The notes below the pieces were generated by a model. It was not told the DNA's origin, ran no database searches, and saw nothing but the letters and a program-made list of their open reading frames with translations. 64,000 nucleotides of DNA. Source: Desulfofustis sp. PB-SRB1. Its GTDB lineage: Bacteria; Desulfobacterota; Desulfobulbia; Desulfobulbales; Desulfocapsaceae. The translations under genes and the position numbers were made by a program. The stretch covers positions 248,001-312,000 of the forward strand of contig JAEQMT010000059.1 of assembly GCA_016722945.1 (NCBI GenBank), read 5' to 3'. Of the stretch, positions 1 through 7,649 are shown piece after piece; the stretch's first letter is position 1, and each line of letters opens with the position of its first letter.

Positions 1-478
1 ACGCTGTGGTCACCGCAGTTGTTTTCTCATAAAAACCAGAATGCTCTATCAATGCACCGGCTGTCGGACGCAAACTTCTCTGATGAGTGGGACGGTGTTT
101 GGTTGCTCCAAACTTCCGTTAACAATCTGGTTCCTTGCCATTTTCCTGATCACTCAATCAAAAAATGGCATCTCATCTCTTGCGTTGTCGCGAAGCACCG
201 GAATATCGCCAACCGCTGCGTTGCGCATGAAGCATAAGCTTCAGCAGGCAATGAAGAACCATGACGATTCCCTTGCCCTCTCACGAGTGGTTCAGATCGA
301 CGATGCCTACTGGGGCGGTACCCGCCATGATGGCTTGGTAGGCCGTGGTGCTTCGGGAAAAACCCCTTTTCTTGCGGCAGTCGAAACCAATGAAGACGGC
401 CATCCGATCTTTATGCGACTGAGCCGAATAGCGGGCTTTACCAGTCACGAGATTGGACGATGGGTAAAACACCATGTA
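1..478 (+). pseudogene. IS1595-family (ISXO2-like) transposase, N-terminal part, split by an IS630 insertion
   Basis: The open frame already runs at the left edge of the window, so the 5' end lies outside. The visible protein has the second half of an IS1595 zinc ribbon (CTGC, then QTS and GT-F), the helical segment with an ISxxTA motif, and the first catalytic block QIDDAYWGG. The frame is broken after position 478 by an IS630 element. Removing 479-1637 (element plus one TA) joins codon GTA at 476-478 in frame to AGT at 1638, which continues into the second catalytic block TDGL. Seen directly: the frame, motifs and TA duplication. The family assignment rests on the combination of zinc ribbon, DDAYWGG and the C-terminal motifs. 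The gene cannot make an intact transposase. Confidence 0.85.
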
Positions 479-492
479 ATTCCATTTTGCGT

Positions 493-999
493 TCAAGATG
501 CGTTTAATATCCATTTCCAACCAGTCAAAGACTGGAGTGCTTCTGGTGAGTTTTCCATGCGCCACAGGCCAAGCGCCAGCTGTGCGATGACAGCATCAAG
601 ACAATCAAATAGTTTGTTGGCAAATTCTTTCTCGCGTAACTCATCCCAGAGCCGCTCGGCCGGGTTTAACTCAGGTGAATACGGCGGTAAACGAACCAGC
701 GCCATGTTAGCGGGGAGTTCCAGATCCTTTGAGCGATGCGAGGGAGCGCCATCGAGTACCATGATAATGAATTCCCGATGATACTTCCGTGCTATTTGAT
801 CAAGAAAAACATTCATGGTCTCCGTCTTCATTGAGGAGCCCACCATCCAATCAAGGCTGCCATCCGCCGGTGTTATCGCAGCATAGGCGTATACGTATTC
901 CCTGACCAAAGATGATGCAACCAATGGCCGCATGGGAAAGGGCACCCAGCAGCGACGAGGGTCGTTTATCCTCCCAAACCGAGCCTCGTCCTGAAACAT
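493..999 (-). CDS. IS630-family transposase, DDE catalytic part (ORF B)
   Basis: The 168-residue product contains the whole DDE catalytic core of an IS630 transposase. The first aspartate is in MFQDEARFGR, the second in VLDGAPSHRS, and the acidic residue of the third block is in PPYSPELNPAERLWDE. The frame stays open upstream of the assigned ATG (DLPVRV before MFQDE), which supports translation as a -1 fusion with ORF A rather than alone. The stop codon lies inside the terminal inverted repeat. A relic with the same C-terminus is present at 48738-48898, so this family has been active in this genome before. Confidence 0.85.
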   Translation of the reverse strand: MFQDEARFGRINDPRRCWVPFPMRPLVASSLVREYVYAYAAITPADGSLDWMVGSSMKTETMNVFLDQIARKYHREFIIMVLDGAPSHRSKDLELPANMALVRLPPYSPELNPAERLWDELREKEFANKLFDCLDAVIAQLALGLWRMENSPEALQSLTGWKWILNAS

Positions 1000-1547
1000 T
1001 ACTCGTACCGGTAAGTCTGTGGTGTTTTTTCCCGCTGATTACGCCACTGTTTGGCAGAATTTTTTTTAAAGTCGTCTTGCGCTGCTACATCACGTTTTGG
1101 ATGGTAGGTGTCGGGTGCAATCTTGCGCCAACCATGCCTGGCGAGTAACCGATATACGGTAGAAGGAGCTATGGTACGCCCACATGCTTGTTCAAGTGCT
1201 TTATGGATTGGTGGCACAATCAACACGCCGCCTTTTTCCGCTTCGGCCACCCATGGTTCAAGAAACGCTTTTTCTTCTTCAACCGTCATGAGTTGTCGGC
1301 GTCTGCCACCCCACTTTCTTTTTTGCTCGGTAGTGCCATTGACTCGTTGGCGAATCTCTTTTTGCATCCTGAGAATTGTAGCGATACTCACGCCAAGTGA
1401 TTCACCCGTGCCGGCATTGGTGAGTCCATGTTGTTTGGGGAGCAAGACGCTGAGTCCGGTACGGAGTTCCTTGGCGGTCTTTGCGTGCTTAACAAGGTAC
1501 ATTGCTTCTTGCTCCATTTCCGTGGTAAGTTGCGCTGGTCGTGCCAT
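999..1547 (-). CDS. IS630-family transposase, helix-turn-helix part (ORF A)
   Basis: The 182-residue product has the N-terminal half of an IS630 transposase: a winged-helix segment with a GVSIATILR recognition region near residues 50-60, a basic stretch (KRKWGGRRR), then the conserved HGWRKIAPDTYHPK block that normally leads into the DDE domain. It ends at a stop that overlaps the start codon of ORF B by one base (TAATG). Upstream of that stop is a run of six A residues (minus strand, around 1029-1034). A -1 shift there would read straight into ORF B and give one full transposase. Whether this is programmed frameshifting or a mutation cannot be decided here. Confidence 0.85.
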   Translation of the reverse strand: MARPAQLTTEMEQEAMYLVKHAKTAKELRTGLSVLLPKQHGLTNAGTGESLGVSIATILRMQKEIRQRVNGTTEQKRKWGGRRRQLMTVEEEKAFLEPWVAEAEKGGVLIVPPIHKALEQACGRTIAPSTVYRLLARHGWRKIAPDTYHPKRDVAAQDDFKKNSAKQWRNQREKTPQTYRYE

Positions 1548-1637
1548 GTCGTGCCTGCCTCCTTGGAGAAAGAGTGTTGCTGAAAATGGTTGCAGGCACA
1601 GTGTATATTAATATTATCTTGAATGCAAATTAGAATA

Positions 1638-1979
1638 AGTCCTCATGGTATCTGCGTTACCGATGGGTTACCGGGCTTTCGAGGTATCAGCGCAACCGGC
1701 AGAATCCACCAGGCAATCATTACTGGTGGTGGGCATAACAGCATGAAGATCCCTCAATTTAAATGGGTGAATACCATGCTTGGCAACGTCAAAAATGCCA
1801 TCCATGGTACCTATCACCAGGTGAGTACCAGACATCTTCCTCGCTATTTCGCTGAATTTTGTTTTCGTTTCAACAATCGATTTAACGTCGGAGAGATGAT
1901 TCCAAAGCTCATCCGCGCAGCTGCCCGTACGCCCCCAATCCCTGGCTATAAACTGAAGTTAGCTGAGGATTGGTGGTAA
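1638..1979 (+). pseudogene. IS1595-family transposase, C-terminal part
   Basis: This is the distal half of the transposase whose proximal half ends at 478. It has the second catalytic block TDGLPGF, the conserved FKWVNTMLGNVKNAIHGTYH segment and the closing RYFAEFCFRFNNRF motif of the IS1595 family. The apparent start at 1623 lies inside the IS630 terminal repeat and is not a real start. The right end of the IS1595 element must lie close to 1980, but a terminal repeat could not be set because the left end is outside the window. Confidence 0.85.
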
Positions 1980-2551
1980 TTAGGAAATTTTATATAAAGA
2001 TCAAGAAGGCATCCTTTGGAAAATTTTGCAAAACTGCCTTGCTCGCAGGCCAGGGTTTTTATATATCAACAACGCATGAGTTTCACCTTTTCAATCTTTA
2101 TAAAAAATTAGGCTTTCCTGTTGTTAAATGTGTCGCGTACGGTGAAAAATTGCTTTTTAATGCCCCCGTTGAAGGCTTTATTATTCAAGAAGCCGTTGTT
2201 GGGGAAGAATACACGGTATTGTTTAAGAAAAGTCCTTGTATGGTGCAGAGAACACTAATTTCCGCATATGGCATACTCTCTGCTCGGTTGCACCTGAAAG
2301 GACTGATATCCTCCATTGTTCGTGTTACTGATTTGGTTTGCACGCGGTATAGTGAAAATTTTCACAAGGTAAAATTTGTGATTATTGATAGGGAAAAAGG
2401 CCCATTAGAGATTGAGAGCATCACCTTTACAAAAGTTACTGATTCGTTGGCATCTATTCTAGTAAGACACCTAATCTATTGTGGGGAGATGAAAAATGAA
2501 TATTTTACCATGTTTTTTGATTCATACTTCAAAGAGTTGGGGGGAGGATAA
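1970..2551 (+). pseudogene. Probable LPS-kinase-like (InaA/WaaP family) gene, 5'-truncated
   Basis: The 193-residue frame begins inside the end of the IS1595 transposase, so its original start is gone. Visible segments fit the protein-kinase-like fold of InaA/WaaP-type lipopolysaccharide kinases: a lysine-rich beta strand (YIKIKKASFGKF), then KKLGFPVVKCVAYGE and GFIIQEAV (N-lobe to hinge), a helix with SARLHLKG leading to RVTDLVC, and an IDREKG that would match the metal-binding aspartate. No glycine-rich loop is visible, as expected if the N-terminus is lost. The region is AT-rich compared with the core genes. Nearby sugar-nucleotide genes are compatible with a surface-polysaccharide role. 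The family call is by motif reading only. Confidence 0.5.
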
Positions 2552-2760
2552 ATTATAGCCGAAACAGTGTAGTGCGAGAAACCCTTTATAAGCTGGAAAT
2601 ATTGTGTGAAAGACAGCGAGAAAAAGGACATAATTTAGCTAAGCCGACTGTAATGTTTTCCTAACTTCTGTTGTAGTGCTTCGGGGCTTTTTTCGTTAGG
2701 GTTATCGCATGGAGGTGCTACACATGGCGTAGTGAATTGACCAAGTTTACTAAAAGGTAT
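2552..2760. other. Intergenic, nothing recognised
   Basis: AT-rich sequence between the truncated kinase-like gene and the first dispersed repeat. No gene, RNA or clear terminator was seen. Confidence 0.5.
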
Positions 2761-2901
2761 GGGAACCTTGCAAAATGGCCTTTTCGCCCAATCTCATTGT
2801 TGCTCTAAAAATTTTTCCTATGGAATATCAGCTATATGCCTGCGGTGAAATTTCCCTCGCGCCTTGATCTTGAACGAATATTTTTATTTTTCAAGGTCCC
2901 C
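2761..2901 (+). repeat. Dispersed repeat family 1 (about 138 bp), copy 1
   Basis: An imperfect fold-back sequence that starts GGGAACCTTGCAAAATGGCC and ends with the inverted counterpart TTTTTCAAGGTCCC. An internal block CTCGCGCCTTGATCTTGAACGA is shared with the other copies (split here by a few changes). Possible 4-bp direct repeats GTAT flank it. Other copies lie near 24257, 48599 and 49890. It has no coding capacity. The form (short, inverted ends, dispersed) suggests a MITE or REP-like element. Confidence 0.75.
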
Positions 2902-2944
2902 GTATGCCTTACCACGTGGTAACGGCATTTGACTAACCGTTCCT

Positions 2945-3235
2945 TCATTAATGGAAAATAATCAGCAGGAATGAAGTACCATGACGGTTCACCCCTCTCT
3001 TCTCAGGGCTGGCAGGAATCGGCTATATTTTCAATGAGGCGGTACCCTTCACAATTGGTCTTTTTAATCGTGATCACCAAAGTAATAATGCATTTTTGCT
3101 CTTTTTATTGTCAGGCTCTACTTTTTATCCGATAACTGATTTGAAGTTTGAGAGATGATTTCAAAATTGCTGCTCGCTACAACACTTGCAATCTTGATTC
3201 CGTAGTATTAATTGCAGCTAACTAAGGGATTGGGT
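2945..3235 (+). pseudogene. Decayed second copy of the IS1595 transposase
   Basis: Two blocks resemble the IS1595 element at the window start. ATGAAGTACCATGACGGTTC near 2971 and the following GGCGGTACCC match the region around 250-320 (ATGAAGAACCATGACGATTC and GGCGGTACCC). The stretch near 3140-3230 (GAGAGATGATTTCAAAATTG, then GCAGCTAACTAAGGGATTGG) matches the transposase end near 1890-1975. The catalytic middle is deleted or scrambled and no frame survives. It lies just upstream of galE. Confidence 0.6.
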
Positions 3236-3296
3236 TCGTTGAAAATGGTAAGGTTCTTTCTCGTAACCCATTACTTTCCGTTAGGGAGGTACACAG

Positions 3297-4277
3297 ATGA
3301 CAAACCGGGTTCTTGTAACTGGCGGGGCAGGATATATCGGCAGCCATACCTGCAAGATGCTGCGCCGGCATGGTTACGAACCCATTACCTACGACAACCT
3401 CGTCTATGGCCATGCCGAGGCGGTGCGCTGGGGCCCATTCGAGCGGGGTGATATTGGTGATGGAATTCGTTTGTCTGAGGTATTTGCGCGGTATCAACCA
3501 CGGGCGGTTATTCATTTTGCCGCCTTTGCCTACGTCGGTGAGTCGATGTATGCTCCGGGAAAATATTACCGAAATAACGTAATAGGCTCCATCGAACTGC
3601 TGGAGGCAATGCGCGGTAATGGCTGTGAATTGATCGTTTTTTCGAGCAGCTGCGCCACCTATGGCCTGCCGGAAACGGTTCCCATCGCCGAGTCGGCTCC
3701 ACAGCAGCCGATTAGCCCGTATGGGCGAAGTAAGCGTATGGTCGAACAGATTCTTGCCGACTATGATCTAGCCTACGGGATCAAACATATCAATCTGCGC
3801 TATTTCAATGCGGCCGGTGCTGACCCTGAAGGGGAGACCGGCGAGGACCACACCCCGGAGACCCATCTCGTACCGCTGGTGTTGCAGACCGCGGCCGGCA
3901 TACGTGAGCATATCGAGGTGTATGGCGACGACTATGATACTCCAGACGGCACCGCGATTCGTGACTATGTCCATGTCACCGATCTTGCCGATGCCCATGT
4001 CCGGGCACTCCGCTATTTAGAGAATGAGAAGAAAAGCGATGCTTTCAATCTTGGTTCGGGTACGGGAATTTCGGTGCGCGAGGTGATCGATACCGCCGAG
4101 TCGGTGTGTTGTCGCCCGGTGCCGGTCAGCTATGGCCCCCGGCGACCCGGTGATCCACCGATGCTTGTGGCTGATGCCGCCAAGGCACGGCGCCGGCTCG
4201 GTTGGCAGCCGTCTCATTCAGAAATCGAAATGATTGTTGAGACCGCCTGGGCATGGCTCACCGGTAGCCGTTGGTAA
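3297..4277 (+). CDS. galE: UDP-glucose 4-epimerase
   Basis: A 326-residue cytoplasmic short-chain dehydrogenase/reductase that interconverts UDP-glucose and UDP-galactose with bound NAD. The Rossmann motif GGAGYIGSH is at residues 9-17, the serine block SSSCATYG at 116-123 and the catalytic pair Tyr142/Lys146 in YGRSK. The length is normal for GalE. The start is supported by GGGAGGT just upstream. It is followed after 160 bp by gmd and fcl, so the three form a nucleotide-sugar set for surface polysaccharide. A decayed IS1595 copy sits directly upstream, so the natural promoter may have been changed. Related UDP-sugar epimerases with other substrates cannot be excluded. Confidence 0.9.
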   Translation: MTNRVLVTGGAGYIGSHTCKMLRRHGYEPITYDNLVYGHAEAVRWGPFERGDIGDGIRLSEVFARYQPRAVIHFAAFAYVGESMYAPGKYYRNNVIGSIELLEAMRGNGCELIVFSSSCATYGLPETVPIAESAPQQPISPYGRSKRMVEQILADYDLAYGIKHINLRYFNAAGADPEGETGEDHTPETHLVPLVLQTAAGIREHIEVYGDDYDTPDGTAIRDYVHVTDLADAHVRALRYLENEKKSDAFNLGSGTGISVREVIDTAESVCCRPVPVSYGPRRPGDPPMLVADAAKARRRLGWQPSHSEIEMIVETAWAWLTGSRW

Positions 4278-4437
4278 AGTGACCTCGGTGGTCAGTAACC
4301 ATTTGTTTGCAGTATGCGATACTGCGAAAAGAACTAACGGTCTTTCCATCAATTTCACTGATCGTTTGAAGCTCTAATCACAACCTGATATGATCAAAAA
4401 TCCAGCAAATCTCATCTAAATCTGAATCTCATATATC

Positions 4438-5523
4438 ATGAAAACCGCGCTTATTACCGGAACAACCGGTCAGGACGGGGCCTATCTGGCAGAGCTATTG
4501 TTGGAAAAGGGCTACCTGGTGCATGGCCTGAAGCGGCGTTCCTCGTCATTTAATACCGAGCGCATCGATCATCTCTATCAGGATCCCCATGAGGAGGATG
4601 TGCGATTCAGGCTGCACTATGGGGACTTGACCGACTCCACCAACCTGATCCGTATTGTTCAGGAAGTGCAGCCCGATGAAATCTACAACCTCGCGGCCCA
4701 GAGCCATGTTGCGGTTTCCTTTGAAACTCCTGAATATACCGCCAACACCGATGGTCTGGGAACGTTGCGCATTCTCGAGGCTATCCGCATCCTGGAACTG
4801 GAGAAGAAAACCAGGTTCTACCAGGCCTCCACCTCGGAGCTGTTTGGCCAGGTGGTGGAGACCCCGCAATCTGAAACCACCCCGTTTTATCCGCGCTCAC
4901 CCTATGCGGCGGCCAAGCTCTATTCCTACTGGATTACCGTGAACTACCGGGAGGCCTATAATATCTTTTGCTGCAACGGCATCCTGTTCAACCATGAATC
5001 ACCCATCCGGGGCGAAACCTTCGTCTCCAGGAAGATCACCCAAGGACTTGCCCGCATCAAGCTCGGCATACAGGACAAATTGTATCTGGGCAACCTCGAC
5101 GCCAAACGGGACTGGGGGCACGCCAAAGATTACGTACTCGCCCAGTGGCTGATGCTGCAGCAGGATGAACCGGACGATTACGTAATCGCCACCGGTGTTC
5201 AGCATTCAGTGCGGGAGTTCGTGGAGGTGGCCGCCGCTGTCCTTGGCATGGAAATCGACTGGCGGGGAAGCGGAGTGGAAGAGGTTGGTTGCGAACCATC
5301 CACCGGGACGCCGATCATTGCGGTTGATCCCCGCTATTTCAGACCCACCGAGGTGCAGAATCTGCTTGGTGATGCCAGCAAAGCCAGAGAAAGGCTTGGC
5401 TGGGAGCCGAACATCTCATTTCAGCAGCTGGTGGAAGAGATGGTGCGCGAAGATCTCATGCTTGCCCGACGCGATCAGGTGCTCACCAGCAAGGGGTATC
5501 AGGCCTTGAATCATCATGAGTAA
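4438..5523 (+). CDS. gmd: GDP-mannose 4,6-dehydratase
   Basis: The 361-residue product converts GDP-mannose to GDP-4-keto-6-deoxymannose, the first step to GDP-fucose and related sugars. It shows the NADP-binding GTTGQDG at residues 8-14, the STSELFG block at 131-137 and the Tyr156/Lys160 catalytic pair. Length and the [16 protein letters not shown] segment are characteristic of Gmd. No strong ribosome site is visible before the ATG. The next gene, 12 bp downstream, encodes the following enzyme of the pathway, so the two are almost certainly co-transcribed. Confidence 0.95.
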   Translation: MKTALITGTTGQDGAYLAELLLEKGYLVHGLKRRSSSFNTERIDHLYQDPHEEDVRFRLHYGDLTDSTNLIRIVQEVQPDEIYNLAAQSHVAVSFETPEYTANTDGLGTLRILEAIRILELEKKTRFYQASTSELFGQVVETPQSETTPFYPRSPYAAAKLYSYWITVNYREAYNIFCCNGILFNHESPIRGETFVSRKITQGLARIKLGIQDKLYLGNLDAKRDWGHAKDYVLAQWLMLQQDEPDDYVIATGVQHSVREFVEVAAAVLGMEIDWRGSGVEEVGCEPSTGTPIIAVDPRYFRPTEVQNLLGDASKARERLGWEPNISFQQLVEEMVREDLMLARRDQVLTSKGYQALNHHE

Positions 5524-5535
5524 TTACAATTTCTT

Positions 5536-6480
5536 ATGAAACCCACTGATACCATTTTCGTGGCCGGGCATCGCGGTCTGGTGGGCGCTGCTCTTTGTCG
5601 GGCTCTTGCCAATCAGGGCTATACCAAGGTGTTGACGGTATCCCGCGCCGAACTGGACTTGACCAGCCAGGCCAAAGTGTATGATTTTTTCCAGGCGACT
5701 AAACCCGCATATGTCTTTGTGGCCGCCGCCAAAGTGGGCGGGATCAATGCCAACAACAGCTATCCCGCCGATTTTATCCGTGATAACCTGCAGATTCAGA
5801 CCAATGTTATCGATGCGGCGTACCGGGCTGGTGCCAAAAAATTCATGTTTCTAGGCTCTTCCTGCATCTACCCGAAACTGGCTCCACAGCCAATACGTGA
5901 GGAACATCTGCTCACCGGCGCCCTGGAACCCACCAACGAGTGGTATGCCGTTGCCAAGATAGCGGGCATCAAGATGTGCCAGGCGTATCGCCGCCAGTAC
6001 GGCTTTGATGCGATCAGTGTCATGCCCACCAACCTTTACGGCCCCGGTGACAATTTCGACCTGGAACGGTGTCATGTGGTGCCGGCGCTGATCCGCAAAT
6101 TTCATGATGCTTGTACCGCCGGCGCGGATGCGGTGGAAGTGTGGGGTAGTGGTAGGCCGAAGCGGGAGTTTCTCTTTATCGACGATCTAGCCGCCGCTTG
6201 CCTCTTTCTCATGCATACCTACAGCGATGAGCAGATTATCAACGTCGGTTCAGGACACGAGGTAAGCGTTGATGCATTAGCGAGGCTGGTTGCCCACATC
6301 ACCGGCTTTACCGGCGCCATACGGTTCAACACCGACATGCCGGACGGCACCCCCCGAAAACTGCTCGACAGCAGCAGGCTCACCAGCCTCGGCTTTACCG
6401 TCAAAACCTCATTAACAGAAGGGTTGCGGCTCACTTACAGCTGGTATCTGGCCAATTGCAGGGCTTTGGGCGGAGCGTAA
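5536..6480 (+). CDS. fcl: GDP-L-fucose synthase
   Basis: The 314-residue NADPH-dependent epimerase/reductase turns GDP-4-keto-6-deoxymannose into GDP-L-fucose. The nucleotide motif GHRGLVG is at residues 11-17, GSSCIYPK follows near 107, and the catalytic Tyr137/Lys141 pair is in YAVAK. Other WcaG hallmarks are NANNSYPADFI and NLYGPGDNFD. It lies 12 bp behind gmd in the same direction. No glycosyltransferases are present in this window, so the polysaccharide that uses the sugar is encoded elsewhere. Confidence 0.95.
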   Translation: MKPTDTIFVAGHRGLVGAALCRALANQGYTKVLTVSRAELDLTSQAKVYDFFQATKPAYVFVAAAKVGGINANNSYPADFIRDNLQIQTNVIDAAYRAGAKKFMFLGSSCIYPKLAPQPIREEHLLTGALEPTNEWYAVAKIAGIKMCQAYRRQYGFDAISVMPTNLYGPGDNFDLERCHVVPALIRKFHDACTAGADAVEVWGSGRPKREFLFIDDLAAACLFLMHTYSDEQIINVGSGHEVSVDALARLVAHITGFTGAIRFNTDMPDGTPRKLLDSSRLTSLGFTVKTSLTEGLRLTYSWYLANCRALGGA

Positions 6481-6488
6481 CAAAATAC

Positions 6489-7426
6489 TTATTCTTCTTC
6501 TGTCGCATCATAGGTTTGCAGCATGCGGCGCGCTTCATCTTTTATTTTTATCGCCAGCTCAACCGGCGCCAGAACGCGGGCCTGGGCGCCATACTGCATG
6601 ATCTTCATGATCAACTCGCGATCATCGGCCACCGGCAGGCTCATGATGAGATCGTCTCCCTGATGATCAATACGCTGATCTTTGTGCCAGAGCTGGTTTT
6701 TAACCAGGGCGGCGGCGGTGCCGGTAAACCGGATAACCGCCCAGTATCTGGCCGATCCTTTGAAGATGCCGAAGGACTCGTCAAGCTTACTTGGGGTGGG
6801 CGGCCGGCTATGCGCCTCACCCAGCTCGGCGGCGCTGATGCGGGCCAGATGAAACATTCGATGGTCATCGCGCAGGGTGCACCACGCCCGCAGATACCAC
6901 CCGCCCTGATAATTGTAGAGCAACTCCGGCTCAACCGTGCGCGCCATCACCTCATGGCCGGGGCCTGGTGGGTGATACGCAGTTGCCGCCGGGCAAGCAG
7001 CGCCTCGACTACCGCGCTGAAGACGGCCGGGGCCGGATGCTCCACAGCAACCCATTCGCAGCGCATGGCATCGATGAGTTCTCCGTGATCGACAAAAAGC
7101 ATACCACCGAGCCGCTTTTTCAAGGCATCGATCTCGGCAAGCCCGCCCAGCCCCGTTTCCTGGCCGATTTTATGCAGCATGGCCAGGAAAAAGACAAGCC
7201 GGGGACTGTCCACAAAGGGCATCTGAAAATGGACATCGGTGTAATAGTAGCCGTTTCGCCGGCGATCAAACGCCAGTGGCGCCAGCAGCCGCTCTTTGAG
7301 ATAGGCGATATCGCGGTGGGCGGTGGCGCGTGATACCTCAAATTCATCCATCAGCACGGCAATGCCGGGGTACCGTCCGGCACTGATCTGCTCATGGAAA
7401 AAATAGAGCCGCTCAAGCACGCTCAT
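6489..7426 (-). pseudogene. WYL-domain transcriptional regulator, frameshifted
   Basis: Two overlapping minus-strand frames together form one WYL regulator of about 310 residues. The upstream frame (ending at 6947) has a helix-turn-helix (VSRATAHRDIAYLKERL) and the linker region. The downstream frame (from about 6960 to 6489) has the WYL core, with LLYNYQGGWYLRAWC, and the C-terminal extension. The break is at a CCCC run in the segment reading RITHQAP / GHEVMAR. WYL proteins are often ligand-sensing regulators of stress or defence genes. The gene is convergent with fcl and downstream of rpoN. The start is taken as the ATG of MSVLERL; a TTG three codons earlier is possible. An assembly error is an alternative to a true mutation. 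Confidence 0.75.
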
Positions 7427-7649
7427 AAGAGGCAATTGTCATGGGGCAATCTCGCGTTTTCTCAAGATGGTTTGGGATATGCCGTTTCCGGGTATTGTTA
7501 GTTGCGGTGCGGGTTGCTTGCAGGCGGGCAATGGGGGCAATGGGCCCACACCCCCCGTAGATGTGACCATTGGACAAGACGCCACGAACCGCGTTGTTGT
7601 GGGGCTGGTGCGTTTCTTACAATCCAATTTTCCTCTCTTGGCGTGGTCT

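Larger units (their letters stand above)
477..1637 (-). mobile_element. IS630-family insertion sequence inside IS1595
   Basis: A 1157-bp element (about 479-1635) is flanked by the dinucleotide TA at 477-478 and 1636-1637, the target duplication typical of IS630/Tc1-like elements. The ends carry imperfect inverted repeats: TTCCATTTTGCGTTCAAGAT at 480-499 and, on the other strand at 1616-1635, TTCTAATTTGCATTCAAGAT, 17 of 20 identical. The left end has one extra A between the TA and the repeat. The element carries two minus-strand reading frames that together form one transposase. The disrupted host gene is restored in frame when the element and one TA are removed. Confidence 0.9.
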
